NCBI GenBank assembly: GCA_013288145.1
Contig: JABDCJ010000029.1
Span: forward strand, 1 to 33,322
Direction of reading: 5' to 3'
Length of the DNA stretch: 33,322 bases
Source of the DNA: Nitrososphaerota archaeon
GTDB lineage: Archaea > Thermoproteota > Nitrososphaeria > Nitrososphaerales > CADDZS01
The notes beneath the pieces are model-generated. The model saw only the letters and a list, made by a program, of their open reading frames with translations, was not told the origin of the DNA and searched no databases. Shown here in pieces: positions 8,553 through 16,438 of the stretch (the first letter of the stretch is position 1; each line of letters starts with the position of its first letter). A program made the position numbers and the translations under genes.

Positions 8553-10574
8553 TCAGCTCAGAATGCGCTTGAGCACTTTGGTCCAGCTTTTGTTATAGTA
8601 AGGCAAGCCGTCGAGTTTGATATCCACGTTGACTAGAAGATTGAAAAAATCGTGCGTGCTTGTTAGGATGTTTTCTGATCTCGCGTCGATAGCGTGGTCC
8701 ATTCTCTTCAAAATAATTCGCTCCGATCCCTTTGCATAAGCGCTCGCAGGATTTTCGAGGGAGACGCCCGCTTCAGATTCCCGTATGGCTTCAATCTCAG
8801 TACCGATGTCTCTGAGTCTGACGGAGGACTGATGCGAAGCTCGCAGTATGATACGTTTTCGATATAAATCGTTAATGATGCTCGCCTCGTCGGGCTTGTT
8901 GAACAAATCGACGGGATTATACAAGGGCTGAGGCGTGTCAAATTTCGGCTCGGGGAGTGTTCGAGTCTTCTCACCAGGTACCCTTGGCAAGATTAAATGT
9001 GAAGCTCTTGTGCTACTCATGAAGACCGAATTGGTACTTGGATCGGGAGTTGGCCACATATTTGGCCAGTCGCTGCTTGAAATGGAAAGACGCAAGCGAT
9101 GCCCCCTTTCAAAAATCCATGAAGTCGGAGAGAGTTCGATCTCTAACGGATAGATCTTTCCCGGGATGAGCGCCTCGGGCTCTGCACAGGACTTCCATCT
9201 TGTTGCATTTAGTGCACCCTTAGTCACCAGCGCCGCTTCTCCATTCTCGCTGACATCGGATAATCTAACGACAAACGAGGCAATGGTGGCCGTCGCGGAA
9301 ACGTATAGCAGCGCTCTTGGAAAGCCAGTTATTTCCAGGTCTTCGTCGAAAGGGGCGTTCGTGAAATTCAGGGAATAGGCTTCGTCCGGCCTCTGGTCCA
9401 TAGGTAAAATATGCGGAGAAGTTGCACTGAAGAGACCACTCATAAGACCCACGTGCCACTTGTAGTCGAAACTCGCTTTGCTTTCTTCACCTGACGGACT
9501 CTTCTCTGAGAGTTCACCTCCCGGATGGAGATACAAAGTTACTTCGCGCGACCTGGCAATAGGCCATTCTTTTTCGTAACGCCAGTAACCCGACGTCTGA
9601 TCTCTTAGGGCAGATGGAGAATCATATTTTTGAACGTAGAGAGTGATGGGCGGTTCTTCCATGACCCCGTTGTTTATGCCTTTGAGCCAGTAATCCCACC
9701 ATTTTATCATCTCGTGATAAATTGGAATGCTCGGACCGGGAATACCGGTCTGTGGATGGGTGTGTAACCAGGGTCCGATGAGCAACTTCTTTGGCCCCTT
9801 CAAGTTTTGATAGATCCTGAGTGCCGGTCCGGGATATCCATCCCTCCAGCCGTCAATCAGGAAAGTTGCAGCTTTTACTCTATCGTAATGATACTTGACC
9901 GATCCAGGATGCCAGTACTCTTCCTCGAGTGGATGCTCTAACCAGGATATTGTCCAGGGCTTTGTTTTTTCAAGCCTTTCCCTCCACATTTCTTCCCATT
10001 TTTCCCCGCTATATTCTGGATAAGGTGGTAGAGTTTTACGTAACGCCATAAATGGACCATAGATCGCGTGATCGATAAACGGCATAAGCGAACCGCCTTC
10101 GTAATGACAATCTGCTGAGTATCGATCGTCACTGAAATACGCAGCGGCAATGGCTTTGAGAGGCTCCGGCGCATTCAAAGCTGCAATCATGGAAGTCTGG
10201 CCAGAGTAAGAAAAACCAAACATTCCGAGTTTTCCAGTGCACCACTCTTGCTTGGCAAACCAGTTTATGGCATCGATGCAGTCCCTAGTTTCTTCAGGAG
10301 AGTACTCTTCGACATTGTGACCCTCGGATGCACCCGTTCCTCGTATGTCGAGTCGAATGCCCACAAAGCCGTGTTGGGCGAATAGATAGAGTGCATCGTT
10401 TTCATATTGGCTAAGGTCATCTTTTCTGTATGGATGATACTTTAGAATAGCCGGGTACTTTTCTGGTTTCTCGGGCATGAATAAATCGCAAGCGAGGTGG
10501 ATTCCGTCCTGCATTGGGACCAAGACGTTTTTGACAAGCTTTGGAGTGAACAATTTCGAATCTGAAGTTTGCAT
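8553..10574 (-). CDS. CocE/NonD family hydrolase (X-Pro dipeptidyl-peptidase S15 type)
   Basis: A 673-residue serine hydrolase of the CocE/NonD family (S15 alpha/beta-hydrolase domain, helical cap, C-terminal jelly roll). The nucleophile motif is 'GFSYSG' (Ser122), the acid is Asp245 in 'DGWRDG', and the His is His271 in 'GPWLH'. The N-terminal 'VPMQDGIHLACDLFMP' strand and the 'RLDIRGTGAS' segment are typical. Family members cleave esters, amides or X-Pro peptides, and no signal peptide is visible, so it should act on a cytoplasmic ester or amide. It is about 70 residues longer than many family members because of the C-terminal tail. It stands alone on the minus strand. Confidence 0.9.
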   Translation of the reverse strand: MQTSDSKLFTPKLVKNVLVPMQDGIHLACDLFMPEKPEKYPAILKYHPYRKDDLSQYENDALYLFAQHGFVGIRLDIRGTGASEGHNVEEYSPEETRDCIDAINWFAKQEWCTGKLGMFGFSYSGQTSMIAALNAPEPLKAIAAAYFSDDRYSADCHYEGGSLMPFIDHAIYGPFMALRKTLPPYPEYSGEKWEEMWRERLEKTKPWTISWLEHPLEEEYWHPGSVKYHYDRVKAATFLIDGWRDGYPGPALRIYQNLKGPKKLLIGPWLHTHPQTGIPGPSIPIYHEMIKWWDYWLKGINNGVMEEPPITLYVQKYDSPSALRDQTSGYWRYEKEWPIARSREVTLYLHPGGELSEKSPSGEESKASFDYKWHVGLMSGLFSATSPHILPMDQRPDEAYSLNFTNAPFDEDLEITGFPRALLYVSATATIASFVVRLSDVSENGEAALVTKGALNATRWKSCAEPEALIPGKIYPLEIELSPTSWIFERGHRLRLSISSSDWPNMWPTPDPSTNSVFMSSTRASHLILPRVPGEKTRTLPEPKFDTPQPLYNPVDLFNKPDEASIINDLYRKRIILRASHQSSVRLRDIGTEIEAIRESEAGVSLENPASAYAKGSERIILKRMDHAIDARSENILTSTHDFFNLLVNVDIKLDGLPYYNKSWTKVLKRILS

Positions 10575-10907
10575 AAAGGCTCGTCTTCCGGGGATCGCAA
10601 AAAGCTAGATTAAGCTTACGAAGCTATTCGTCCCCAATAATTTTTCCCCGAAGCTTGGCAGAGTCTACTTTCTCGAAGTCGTCGGTTCCCCATGAAGCAT
10701 CTGTTAGAGCAGTGATGGTTGGGCAGCAGATAAGTTAGATTCTCCTTTAATTATAGCCTGTCGTGGAGAGTCAATACAGAGTCTACAAATTGATGAAATT
10801 GCGGAAAACATACTTGACGCTTGTCGAGCTCAGTATGAGTCAGGTATCTTCGGGAGATTAACAAACACAGAAATAGGTCGATTATACGCGGGCAGCGTGA
10901 ATCGACA
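10575..10907. other. 333-bp gap between the CocE hydrolase and the aminotransferase
   Basis: The left end should hold the CocE promoter (minus-strand reading 'CTTAATCTAG' near 10604-10618 is a weak TATA candidate). The right 200 bp are an open frame without a start codon, described separately as a gene remnant. No RNA gene or strong repeat was seen. Confidence 0.5.
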
Positions 10908-10911
10908 ATGA
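10708..10911 (+). pseudogene. Start-less coding remnant of unknown family, overlapping the aminotransferase start
   Basis: From 10708 (just after an in-frame TAG) to the TGA at 10909-10911 a 67-codon frame is open. It reads like a protein C-terminus ('IDEIAENILDACRAQYESG' then 'TNTEIGRLYAG'), but has no usable ATG, GTG or TTG before its last few codons. Its TGA overlaps the ATG of the aminotransferase (ATGA), the arrangement of translationally coupled genes. I infer a decayed gene that once preceded the aminotransferase. I do not recognise the family, and chance openness is possible. Confidence 0.35.
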
Positions 10912-12221
10912 ATCAGCCTGAATCTGAATCAGTATCTAATTACTCTATTTCGACAAAAAAATCCAAAGAACTCTTCTTGAGAGCTCAAAAAGTGATGCCC
11001 AGTGGTTCGACGCGGGCTCCATTTTACCGAACTCCGTACCCGCTATACATTCGATCTGCTCGAGGTTGTTATCTTTGGGATGTAGATGGAAATGAGCTGA
11101 TTGATTTCGTGAATAACATGGGTCCCTTGATTCTTGGTCACCGTCATCCAAGTGTGGAGAAATCGATTATGAATCAGGTAGAGAACTTCTGGTGCGGCGG
11201 GCCGACTGAGATGGAGATCAGACTGGCCGAAATGATCTTGAAAGAATATCCTTCAACGCAAAAGCTCCTCTTTACTCCCACCGGGACGGAAGCAGTGATG
11301 AAGCTTGTTAGAGCGGCAAGATCCAAATCCCATAAAAAGAAAGTTGCGATGGCTCGCGGTGCTTTTCATGGAACTTCTGATGTGTCGGTGAGCGATTCAG
11401 GAATTCCTGATGAGGTACGTCAGCTTTCGGTCCGATTCAAGTACAATGATGAAGAATCATTTAGGCTCATGTTGAGCGAGTCTAAAGATGATCTTGCTGC
11501 AGTCATCCTTGAAGGTGTGCTGGGGCCTGCGGGTAGCGTGCCTCCCACAAAGGAATTCCTTCAAGCTGTGCGAGAAGAAACCGCTAGAAATGGAATTTTT
11601 CTGATTCTAGATGAGGTTGTCACTGGATTTCGCTTGGCTAGAGGAGGAATCTCTGAATTGTTTCATGTCCAGCCTGATGGAGTGGTGTTGGGTAAAATAA
11701 TTGGTGGAGGTTTCCCGGTAGGTGCCCTCTTGGGTCCGGATGATGTTATGGGCGAATTTAGTCGTGCAGCCTCTGAAAGCCCGCTCGTAGGTGAAGCTAA
11801 GATCAGTCATGGTGGAACTTTCAATGCCTTCCCGGTTACCATGGCAGCGGGGCTAGCCACGCTCCAGGAGCTAACTCCTGAAGTTTACACTCACCTGGAC
11901 AGTCTGGGATATGATATTCGAAAGTTGTTAACCCAAATTTGTGCAGAGGAGGGAATCCCAGGATATATAACTGGAATCGGGTCTATCTTCGGCTTGCATT
12001 TTACAACCGAGCCTGTAAAGAATTTCGAAACGGCTCAAGGGTCAGACGAAAAAAAGGGCAGGATTTTTGATTTGTTAATGTTGAACAGTGGAATTAACTT
12101 GGCCCCTTTTCATAGCTCCTTCTGTTCTACGCCTATGGATGAGAAGGAAATAAAGCATTTTGAAATGGCTGCTCGTAAAGCACTCTTAGATATACGGTCG
12201 CTTGATGAGAGAGTTAATTAG
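10908..12221 (+). CDS. Class III PLP-dependent aminotransferase, glutamate-1-semialdehyde-aminomutase-like
   Basis: A 437-residue class III aminotransferase most like the HemL branch. The HemL-type N-terminal 'MPSGSTRAPF' and 'VDGNELIDFVNNMGPLILGH' segments are present. So are the cofactor phosphate loop 'TPTGTEA' (about 124-130), Asp235 in 'LILDEVVTGFR' and the Schiff-base Lys263 in 'LGKIIGGGFPVGA'. True HemL makes 5-aminolevulinate; the catabolic neighbourhood and lack of haem genes argue for an aminotransferase or aminomutase on another amino compound (inference). The start ATG overlaps the stop of the upstream remnant, and no better start is visible. Confidence 0.87.
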   Translation: MNQPESESVSNYSISTKKSKELFLRAQKVMPSGSTRAPFYRTPYPLYIRSARGCYLWDVDGNELIDFVNNMGPLILGHRHPSVEKSIMNQVENFWCGGPTEMEIRLAEMILKEYPSTQKLLFTPTGTEAVMKLVRAARSKSHKKKVAMARGAFHGTSDVSVSDSGIPDEVRQLSVRFKYNDEESFRLMLSESKDDLAAVILEGVLGPAGSVPPTKEFLQAVREETARNGIFLILDEVVTGFRLARGGISELFHVQPDGVVLGKIIGGGFPVGALLGPDDVMGEFSRAASESPLVGEAKISHGGTFNAFPVTMAAGLATLQELTPEVYTHLDSLGYDIRKLLTQICAEEGIPGYITGIGSIFGLHFTTEPVKNFETAQGSDEKKGRIFDLLMLNSGINLAPFHSSFCSTPMDEKEIKHFEMAARKALLDIRSLDERVN

Positions 12222-12280
12222 AGCAAGTAATTTCAGCCGATTGGAAAGGATAAAACTGAACTATTTTTCAGAGATTTGAT

Positions 12281-12442
12281 TTGTCAGAATTAGAGTTCGA
12301 ATCCATTCGCCAGGATAATAATCGCTCCATTCGTGCGTTCCACAACGTCTGCCGACATCACGGAGCTGAACTTATGTTAAGGCGATCAAATCTTAAGTGG
12401 AGTGACGCAAGATCCAGAGCTCAAGCAATTATTGAGATATGA
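12281..12442 (+). pseudogene. Remnant of a Rieske oxygenase alpha subunit (start of the Rieske domain)
   Basis: The frame from the TTG at 12281 to the TGA at 12440-12442 contains 'NNRSIRAFHNVCRHHGAEL', which matches 'SDRSIHAFHNVCRHRGAEL' of the intact Rieske protein at 12789-13901. It keeps the first Cys-X-His half of the [2Fe-2S] motif, and the 'ESI' just before it also matches after loss of three codons. After 'GAEL' the similarity stops. The second 'CxxH' and the whole catalytic domain are missing. DNA similarity is also visible, so this is a decayed duplicate or relative of the neighbour. Confidence 0.75.
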
Positions 12443-12501
12443 GTAGAGAAATTATGTTTCTGGCTAAAGGACTTTAATGTAACAATCATAACAAAAATAA
12501 C

Positions 12502-12663
12502 ATGACATACAAAACCTGCGCAATTTGCGGCCTAAAAGTGGATGATTTCAAGAACGTAACGGGAGCCAGCGTGTTGTTTTCAAGATTAGAGCAAAAAGAG
12601 TTTCTTGTGAAAATCGCTCGAGGCAGATCTGCCTCTATCATCCGCTTTTCGGATCGTATTTGA
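12502..12663 (+). CDS. Possible 53-residue small protein with an N-terminal Cys pair
   Basis: An ATG at 12502 opens 53 codons. The N-terminus is 'MTYKTCAICGLKVDDF', a CxxC half-motif as in zinc ribbons, followed by a basic C-terminal half. There is no second Cys pair, so a complete zinc site would need a partner or dimer. No ribosome site is visible, only AT-rich DNA upstream. It may be a small protein, a truncated gene or chance. I do not recognise it. Confidence 0.25.
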   Translation: MTYKTCAICGLKVDDFKNVTGASVLFSRLEQKEFLVKIARGRSASIIRFSDRI

Positions 12664-12788
12664 GATCAAAGGAAACTTGCGTCTACTGATAGGCTGTAGT
12701 CGATTCATTCAGCGAAAAATCGTCATTTAAGAGGTCTCCTGATATTTACTAAAACCTCAAATCAGGTAGGCAATCTTTCAAGGATAGC

Positions 12789-13901
12789 ATGAAATCGAGT
12801 TCCAGTCTTCCACCGTTGTACTACCACGACTCAAAAATCTACGAGAAAGAGATGGATCTATTTTTCGCGAGGAGGTGGTTACCGGTTGCAAGGGAAGAGG
12901 ATTTGCCAGCTCCGGGAGCTTTTATTGTAAGAAACATCGGCGCCGAATCCATAATCATTACGAGGGATAGTGATCGCTCAATTCATGCGTTCCACAATGT
13001 GTGCCGGCACCGCGGAGCAGAACTGTTAGAGGAGGAGAAAGGCTCGACAGATGTCATCCAGTGCAAGTACCACGCATGGACTTATTCCCTTGACGGGAAA
13101 CTCGTCGGCGCGCCGTTCATGGAAGGGATCGAAGATTTTTCAATGGAAGACTGCGGACTGCTGGATGTGCGGGTCGATTCCTGGCAGGGATTTTTGTTTG
13201 TTAATCTGGACGAGAGCGCTCCGTCTCTCCGTGAATCTCTCGGCGATCTTTATGACAAGCTTGCAAGGTTTCGCTTTGGAGAGTTCAGGAGAGCGTGCCA
13301 CATAACCTATGATGTTAGAGCAAATTGGAAGATTATCCAGGAGAATAATCTAGAGTGCTATCACTGCCCCTCCGTTCATCCTACTCTTGTTCAGATAATC
13401 AAATGGGACAGCTGGAAGGGAGAGGGTTCACTCTGCGGCTCTGACGGACAAAAGGGAGGTGCCTATACGGGAGCTTCGGTCGTGTACAAAGAGGACGACG
13501 CCGGAGTATCATCGAGTGGAAAACGCGAAGTACCGCCCCAGACTGGAGAGGGAGACGTGATCAGTCAGCGTCTTGTGTTTTATTACCAGTTTCCGGTTCT
13601 CCAGATCAATCTGGCACCCGACAACCTAGCTGCGCACTACTTCTGGCCGGATGGTCCGGATCGCACGAGAATAGAGTTTGAGATTTATTTCGATCCGAGA
13701 ATACCTCTTGATTCTGATTATGTTACGAGTACTGTTGAGCAGTGGGAAGTAATCAACAAGGAGGACTGGCACGTTTGCGAACTAAATCACAAAGGGACTG
13801 CCTCAAAGTTTGCAAGGCCCGGTCTTTTCAACAATTATGAATTTTTGGTAAAGGACTTTGATACCTTCGTTCTAAATTCATTAGAATCCATTGTTTCGTG
13901 A
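12789..13901 (+). CDS. Rieske non-haem iron ring-hydroxylating/demethylating oxygenase alpha subunit
   Basis: A 370-residue Rieske oxygenase alpha subunit. The N-terminal [2Fe-2S] domain has Cys72, His74 ('NVCRHRG') and Cys92, His95 ('CKYHAWTYSLDG'). The C-terminal catalytic domain has 'NWKIIQENNLECYHCPSVHP', with Glu189, His192 and His197, and a candidate third iron ligand Asp326 in 'NKEDWHVCE'. The layout matches the branch that includes choline, glycine-betaine and stachydrine oxygenases, so O2-dependent N-demethylation or hydroxylation of a small amine is possible, though the substrate is not determined. No ferredoxin or reductase partner is nearby; a generic electron donor would have to serve. 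The frame and length are normal. Confidence 0.9.
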   Translation: MKSSSSLPPLYYHDSKIYEKEMDLFFARRWLPVAREEDLPAPGAFIVRNIGAESIIITRDSDRSIHAFHNVCRHRGAELLEEEKGSTDVIQCKYHAWTYSLDGKLVGAPFMEGIEDFSMEDCGLLDVRVDSWQGFLFVNLDESAPSLRESLGDLYDKLARFRFGEFRRACHITYDVRANWKIIQENNLECYHCPSVHPTLVQIIKWDSWKGEGSLCGSDGQKGGAYTGASVVYKEDDAGVSSSGKREVPPQTGEGDVISQRLVFYYQFPVLQINLAPDNLAAHYFWPDGPDRTRIEFEIYFDPRIPLDSDYVTSTVEQWEVINKEDWHVCELNHKGTASKFARPGLFNNYEFLVKDFDTFVLNSLESIVS

Positions 13902-14296
13902 GGAATATTCAGATGAAGATCGAAAGAAGGAAACGGTGATCGGATTACAAAGAGTCGCATGCTATTTACGATGATCGGCGCTTATTCACTCTGAACTGAA
14001 GACCAGATGGCTCTTATCTGATTTTTTCCGGGAAATATCATTCGCACAGAACTAGTCCGAGTGTTCAGGTACGGGGGTTCAAAGATAGTCTGTAAAAGAC
14101 CGACTCTGGTCAGAGTTACTGTCATATTACTGTACAATATTATAAGTAGGCTCTTATTCTATACAATAGCATTTGAAATTGTTAGAAGAGCTTGAATCAA
14201 GCTGTCCCGTACGCAGAAATGGCGCCTGCGGGTTGTTCTCATTGAAAACAGTCAATTGAACGTAGACAAGATCTGAGTACTATTTACAAAAATATT
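13902..14296. other. 395-bp gap between convergent genes with a promoter-like element but no gene
   Basis: No coding frame or RNA gene was recognised. Around 14101-14175 there is a 6-bp inverted repeat ACTCTG-GT-CAGAGT (14103-14116), two TTACTGT copies, and AT-rich TATA-like stretches ('ACAATATTATAAG', 'TTCTATACAATAG'). This looks like a promoter with an operator, but no plus-strand gene follows before the convergent isomerase gene. Confidence 0.4.
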
Positions 14297-15211
14297 TCAT
14301 GCGGCGAATTTGGCGACCAATTTATCCAGGTAGATCTTGTTCGTGCTTGCACTTCCGAAGGCTGTCTTCCAAGGTACGTCAAGCTCGGCTATTAGCCAAC
14401 CACTGTAACCCGTTTCAACGAGAGCTTTTATGATAACATCAAAGTCTATATTGCCCTCTCCGAGCTCCAGAAACTTCCCTTGCCCTAGATCCTTAAAATG
14501 AGTATGTCCAATTCTAGTTGAATACTTTCGTACAATCTTCTCTGGATTCTCGCCTACGGCAACCAAATGCGCTGTGTCAAGCAGAAGTTTGATCAGGGAT
14601 TTATCAGCGTAATCGTATAACCGATCGATTTCTTCTGAGTTCTGAACGAGTGTCGAAAGGTGCGGATGATAGACACAGCCAAGTCCAAGCTTCTTGAATT
14701 CCACAGCAAGGTCATTCACATATTCACCAATCATCTCGTAGTAAGAATTCCGTATGTTATCTTGGAGCATAAACGGACCGCCGAGTGTAATTAGCTGCCC
14801 ACCAAGTAGCGCAAAATTCTTGGCGTATTCAACCTTCTCTGCAAAGTCTTTTCTTATTCTCTCAATGTTTATTTCAGGTATCGCCAAAGGTGCAAATTGC
14901 TTTGGATCGCTCATTGGAATATCTGGATTGATTTTGTCATCCTGAGTAAAAGTCGACGTGCGAGGTATAAGAGTGACCCACGTAGAAACAAATGAGAGCA
15001 TATTTTGAGAAAGCATTCTATGAAACTCTTCAGGCACTTTGAAGTACTGAATCGCATCATTGTCTGAACAATCGAAACCTTCGTAATGCAATTTTGCCAT
15101 GTCAGATAGAACGTTCTCAAGACTCACATTCCAAACCTTGCCGTCCCAGGTGTGTCTTCTATCCTTATCAATAGCGATACCCCATTGGAGCGCATGACAA
15201 CCAATTTTCAT
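14297..15211 (-). CDS. Sugar phosphate isomerase/epimerase-like TIM-barrel protein (AP_endonuc_2 family)
   Basis: A 304-residue TIM-barrel protein of the xylose-isomerase-like (PF01261) family, close in style to IolE (inosose dehydratase) and related epimerases. Probable metal ligands and active-site residues are His182 and His184 ('VYHPHL'), Asp212 and His215 ('LLDTAHL'), His236/His238 ('GHTHFKD') and Glu276 ('LIAELDVPW'). It should act on a sugar, inositol or keto-sugar in the cytoplasm; which one cannot be told. It diverges from the F420-dependent oxidoreductase across a 67-bp gap, so the two may be co-regulated. Confidence 0.83.
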   Translation of the reverse strand: MKIGCHALQWGIAIDKDRRHTWDGKVWNVSLENVLSDMAKLHYEGFDCSDNDAIQYFKVPEEFHRMLSQNMLSFVSTWVTLIPRTSTFTQDDKINPDIPMSDPKQFAPLAIPEINIERIRKDFAEKVEYAKNFALLGGQLITLGGPFMLQDNIRNSYYEMIGEYVNDLAVEFKKLGLGCVYHPHLSTLVQNSEEIDRLYDYADKSLIKLLLDTAHLVAVGENPEKIVRKYSTRIGHTHFKDLGQGKFLELGEGNIDFDVIIKALVETGYSGWLIAELDVPWKTAFGSASTNKIYLDKLVAKFAA

Positions 15212-15240
15212 AGTACATCAATCGCGAATGCCTAGGTTTG

Positions 15241-15250
15241 GCTATAAAGT
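15241..15250 (+). promoter_or_regulatory. TATA-like box of the F420-dependent oxidoreductase
   Basis: GCTATAAAGT lies about 34 nt before the TTG at 15279, giving a near-leaderless transcript. The same 67-bp gap must also hold the promoter of the divergent isomerase gene. Confidence 0.45.
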
Positions 15251-15278
15251 GTGTTCGCGTCCTGCCAGATAATATTTA

Positions 15279-16322
15279 TTGAAAGATCCGGCAAACGAGT
15301 TGGTAGAGTTGACGGAATCGATTCGGCAGGTTCATTTTGGATACCGGGCTGTAGCGGAACAGTTTCCGCCTCAGAAATTACTTGGATGGGTTGTTTTGGC
15401 AGAAAAACATGGGTTCGAATTCTCAATGGTTAGCGATCATTTTCACCCTTGGTTCCACGATGGAGGACACGCGTCGTTCGCGTGGACGTGGTTAGCTTCT
15501 GCTGCTGAAAGAACGAAGACAATAAAATTAGGTACTGGCGTGACAACGCCAATTTACAGGTATCATCCTGCTCTTATTGCGCAGGCTTTTGCCACTTTGG
15601 GAGTAATGTATCCAGGGCGCATATCATTGGGTCTAGGAACGGGAGAAGCTATGAACGAAGTACCACTTAGTGGTAAATGGCCAAACTTCGGAGAACGTTT
15701 AGCACGCCTTGAGGAATCTCTGAAATTAATTAGAGCACTTTGGGAAAGCGAGGATTTTGTAAACTTAAAGGGCGAGTACTATGTCCTCAAGGATGCTCAC
15801 TTGTATGAAAGGCCTTCAATAGAAATTCCAATCTATGTTGCCGCGAGTGGTTCGAGGACAGCCTATCTTGCTGGCACCTATGCGGATGGACTATACACGA
15901 CACCTGGCACGGACGAGGTGGTTACTCAGAATGTACTGTTACCTTTCAGAGATGCCGCTAAGAAAATGGGTCGAAACTATAATGATCTAAGAAAATTGAT
16001 TATGTTGAATATTTCTTGGGACATAGATCACGAAAAAGCTTTGAACTCGATACTGCGCTGGAGGGCGACGGCTTATCCCGGTGTTTTTAGTAAAGGAATT
16101 TGGGATCCCAGAAAGCTTGATCAAATTGCAAAATCAGTTAAGGCTAGCGACATCGCGAAGCGATGGATTGTTTGTACGACCCTCGAAGAATGCATTCCTG
16201 AGATCGAACGATACATGAGACTCGGATTTGACGAAATCGAAATCAGAAGTTGTTCTCCAGATGAAGAGATTTTTATCAAGAAATTCGGGAAAGAAATCTT
16301 ATCATATTTTAACAAAGAATGA
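15279..16322 (+). CDS. F420-dependent LLM-class oxidoreductase, FGD-like (TIGR03557 type)
   Basis: A 347-residue luciferase-like TIM barrel of the F420-dependent glucose-6-phosphate-dehydrogenase-like group. The signature 'SDHFHPW' (Asp53, His54, Trp58) corresponds to the FGD active-site residues, and Glu123 in 'GLGTGEAMNE' to the FGD catalytic Glu. The 'TTPIYRYHPALIAQAFATLG' and 'ERPSIEIPIYVAASGS' segments are typical. It should reduce coenzyme F420 with a hydroxyl substrate or the reverse; glucose-6-phosphate itself is not assured. The start is a TTG; there is no ATG before the conserved 'FGYRAVAEQF'. This gene is an indicator of an F420-using host. Confidence 0.9.
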   Translation: MKDPANELVELTESIRQVHFGYRAVAEQFPPQKLLGWVVLAEKHGFEFSMVSDHFHPWFHDGGHASFAWTWLASAAERTKTIKLGTGVTTPIYRYHPALIAQAFATLGVMYPGRISLGLGTGEAMNEVPLSGKWPNFGERLARLEESLKLIRALWESEDFVNLKGEYYVLKDAHLYERPSIEIPIYVAASGSRTAYLAGTYADGLYTTPGTDEVVTQNVLLPFRDAAKKMGRNYNDLRKLIMLNISWDIDHEKALNSILRWRATAYPGVFSKGIWDPRKLDQIAKSVKASDIAKRWIVCTTLEECIPEIERYMRLGFDEIEIRSCSPDEEIFIKKFGKEILSYFNKE

Positions 16323-16373
16323 ATAAACTTGCCATTTCTTGCTTTAGAGAATCTGAATCTAGACGCGGCTCGA

Positions 16374-16382
16374 TTTTTCTTT
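16374..16382 (+). terminator. T-rich tract after the F420-dependent oxidoreductase
   Basis: TTTTTCTTT lies 52 nt after the stop of the F420-dependent oxidoreductase and before the convergent SDR gene. This fits an archaeal oligo-T terminator; the assignment is by position only. Confidence 0.4.
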
Positions 16383-16438
16383 AACAAGGCATATGTGTTG
16401 TAATAATCAATTAGTGGGATAAAAATTGTAGTCTCCGA

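Larger units (their letters stand above)
12222..12788. other. 567-bp region of gene debris between the aminotransferase and the Rieske oxygenase
   Basis: It contains a decayed Rieske fragment (12281-12442) and a short Cys-pair frame (12502-12663), both listed separately. The last 60 bp before the Rieske ATG hold an AT-rich 'GATATTTACTAAAA' near 12738-12751 and 'AAGGA' 5 nt before the start, a plausible promoter and ribosome site. Nothing else was recognised. Confidence 0.55.

Noticed and set aside
10908..12221. Calling the class III aminotransferase hemL
   Set aside because: The fold and motifs match the HemL branch, but there are no tetrapyrrole genes nearby and this branch contains many non-haem aminotransferases.
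12288..12304. tRNA T-loop-like GAGTTCGAATCC
   Set aside because: No acceptor, D or anticodon arm can be placed around it, and the bases belong to the Rieske-like remnant frame.
15408..15425. Another T-loop-like GGGTTCGAATTC
   Set aside because: It lies inside the conserved coding sequence of the F420-dependent oxidoreductase ('HGFEFSM').
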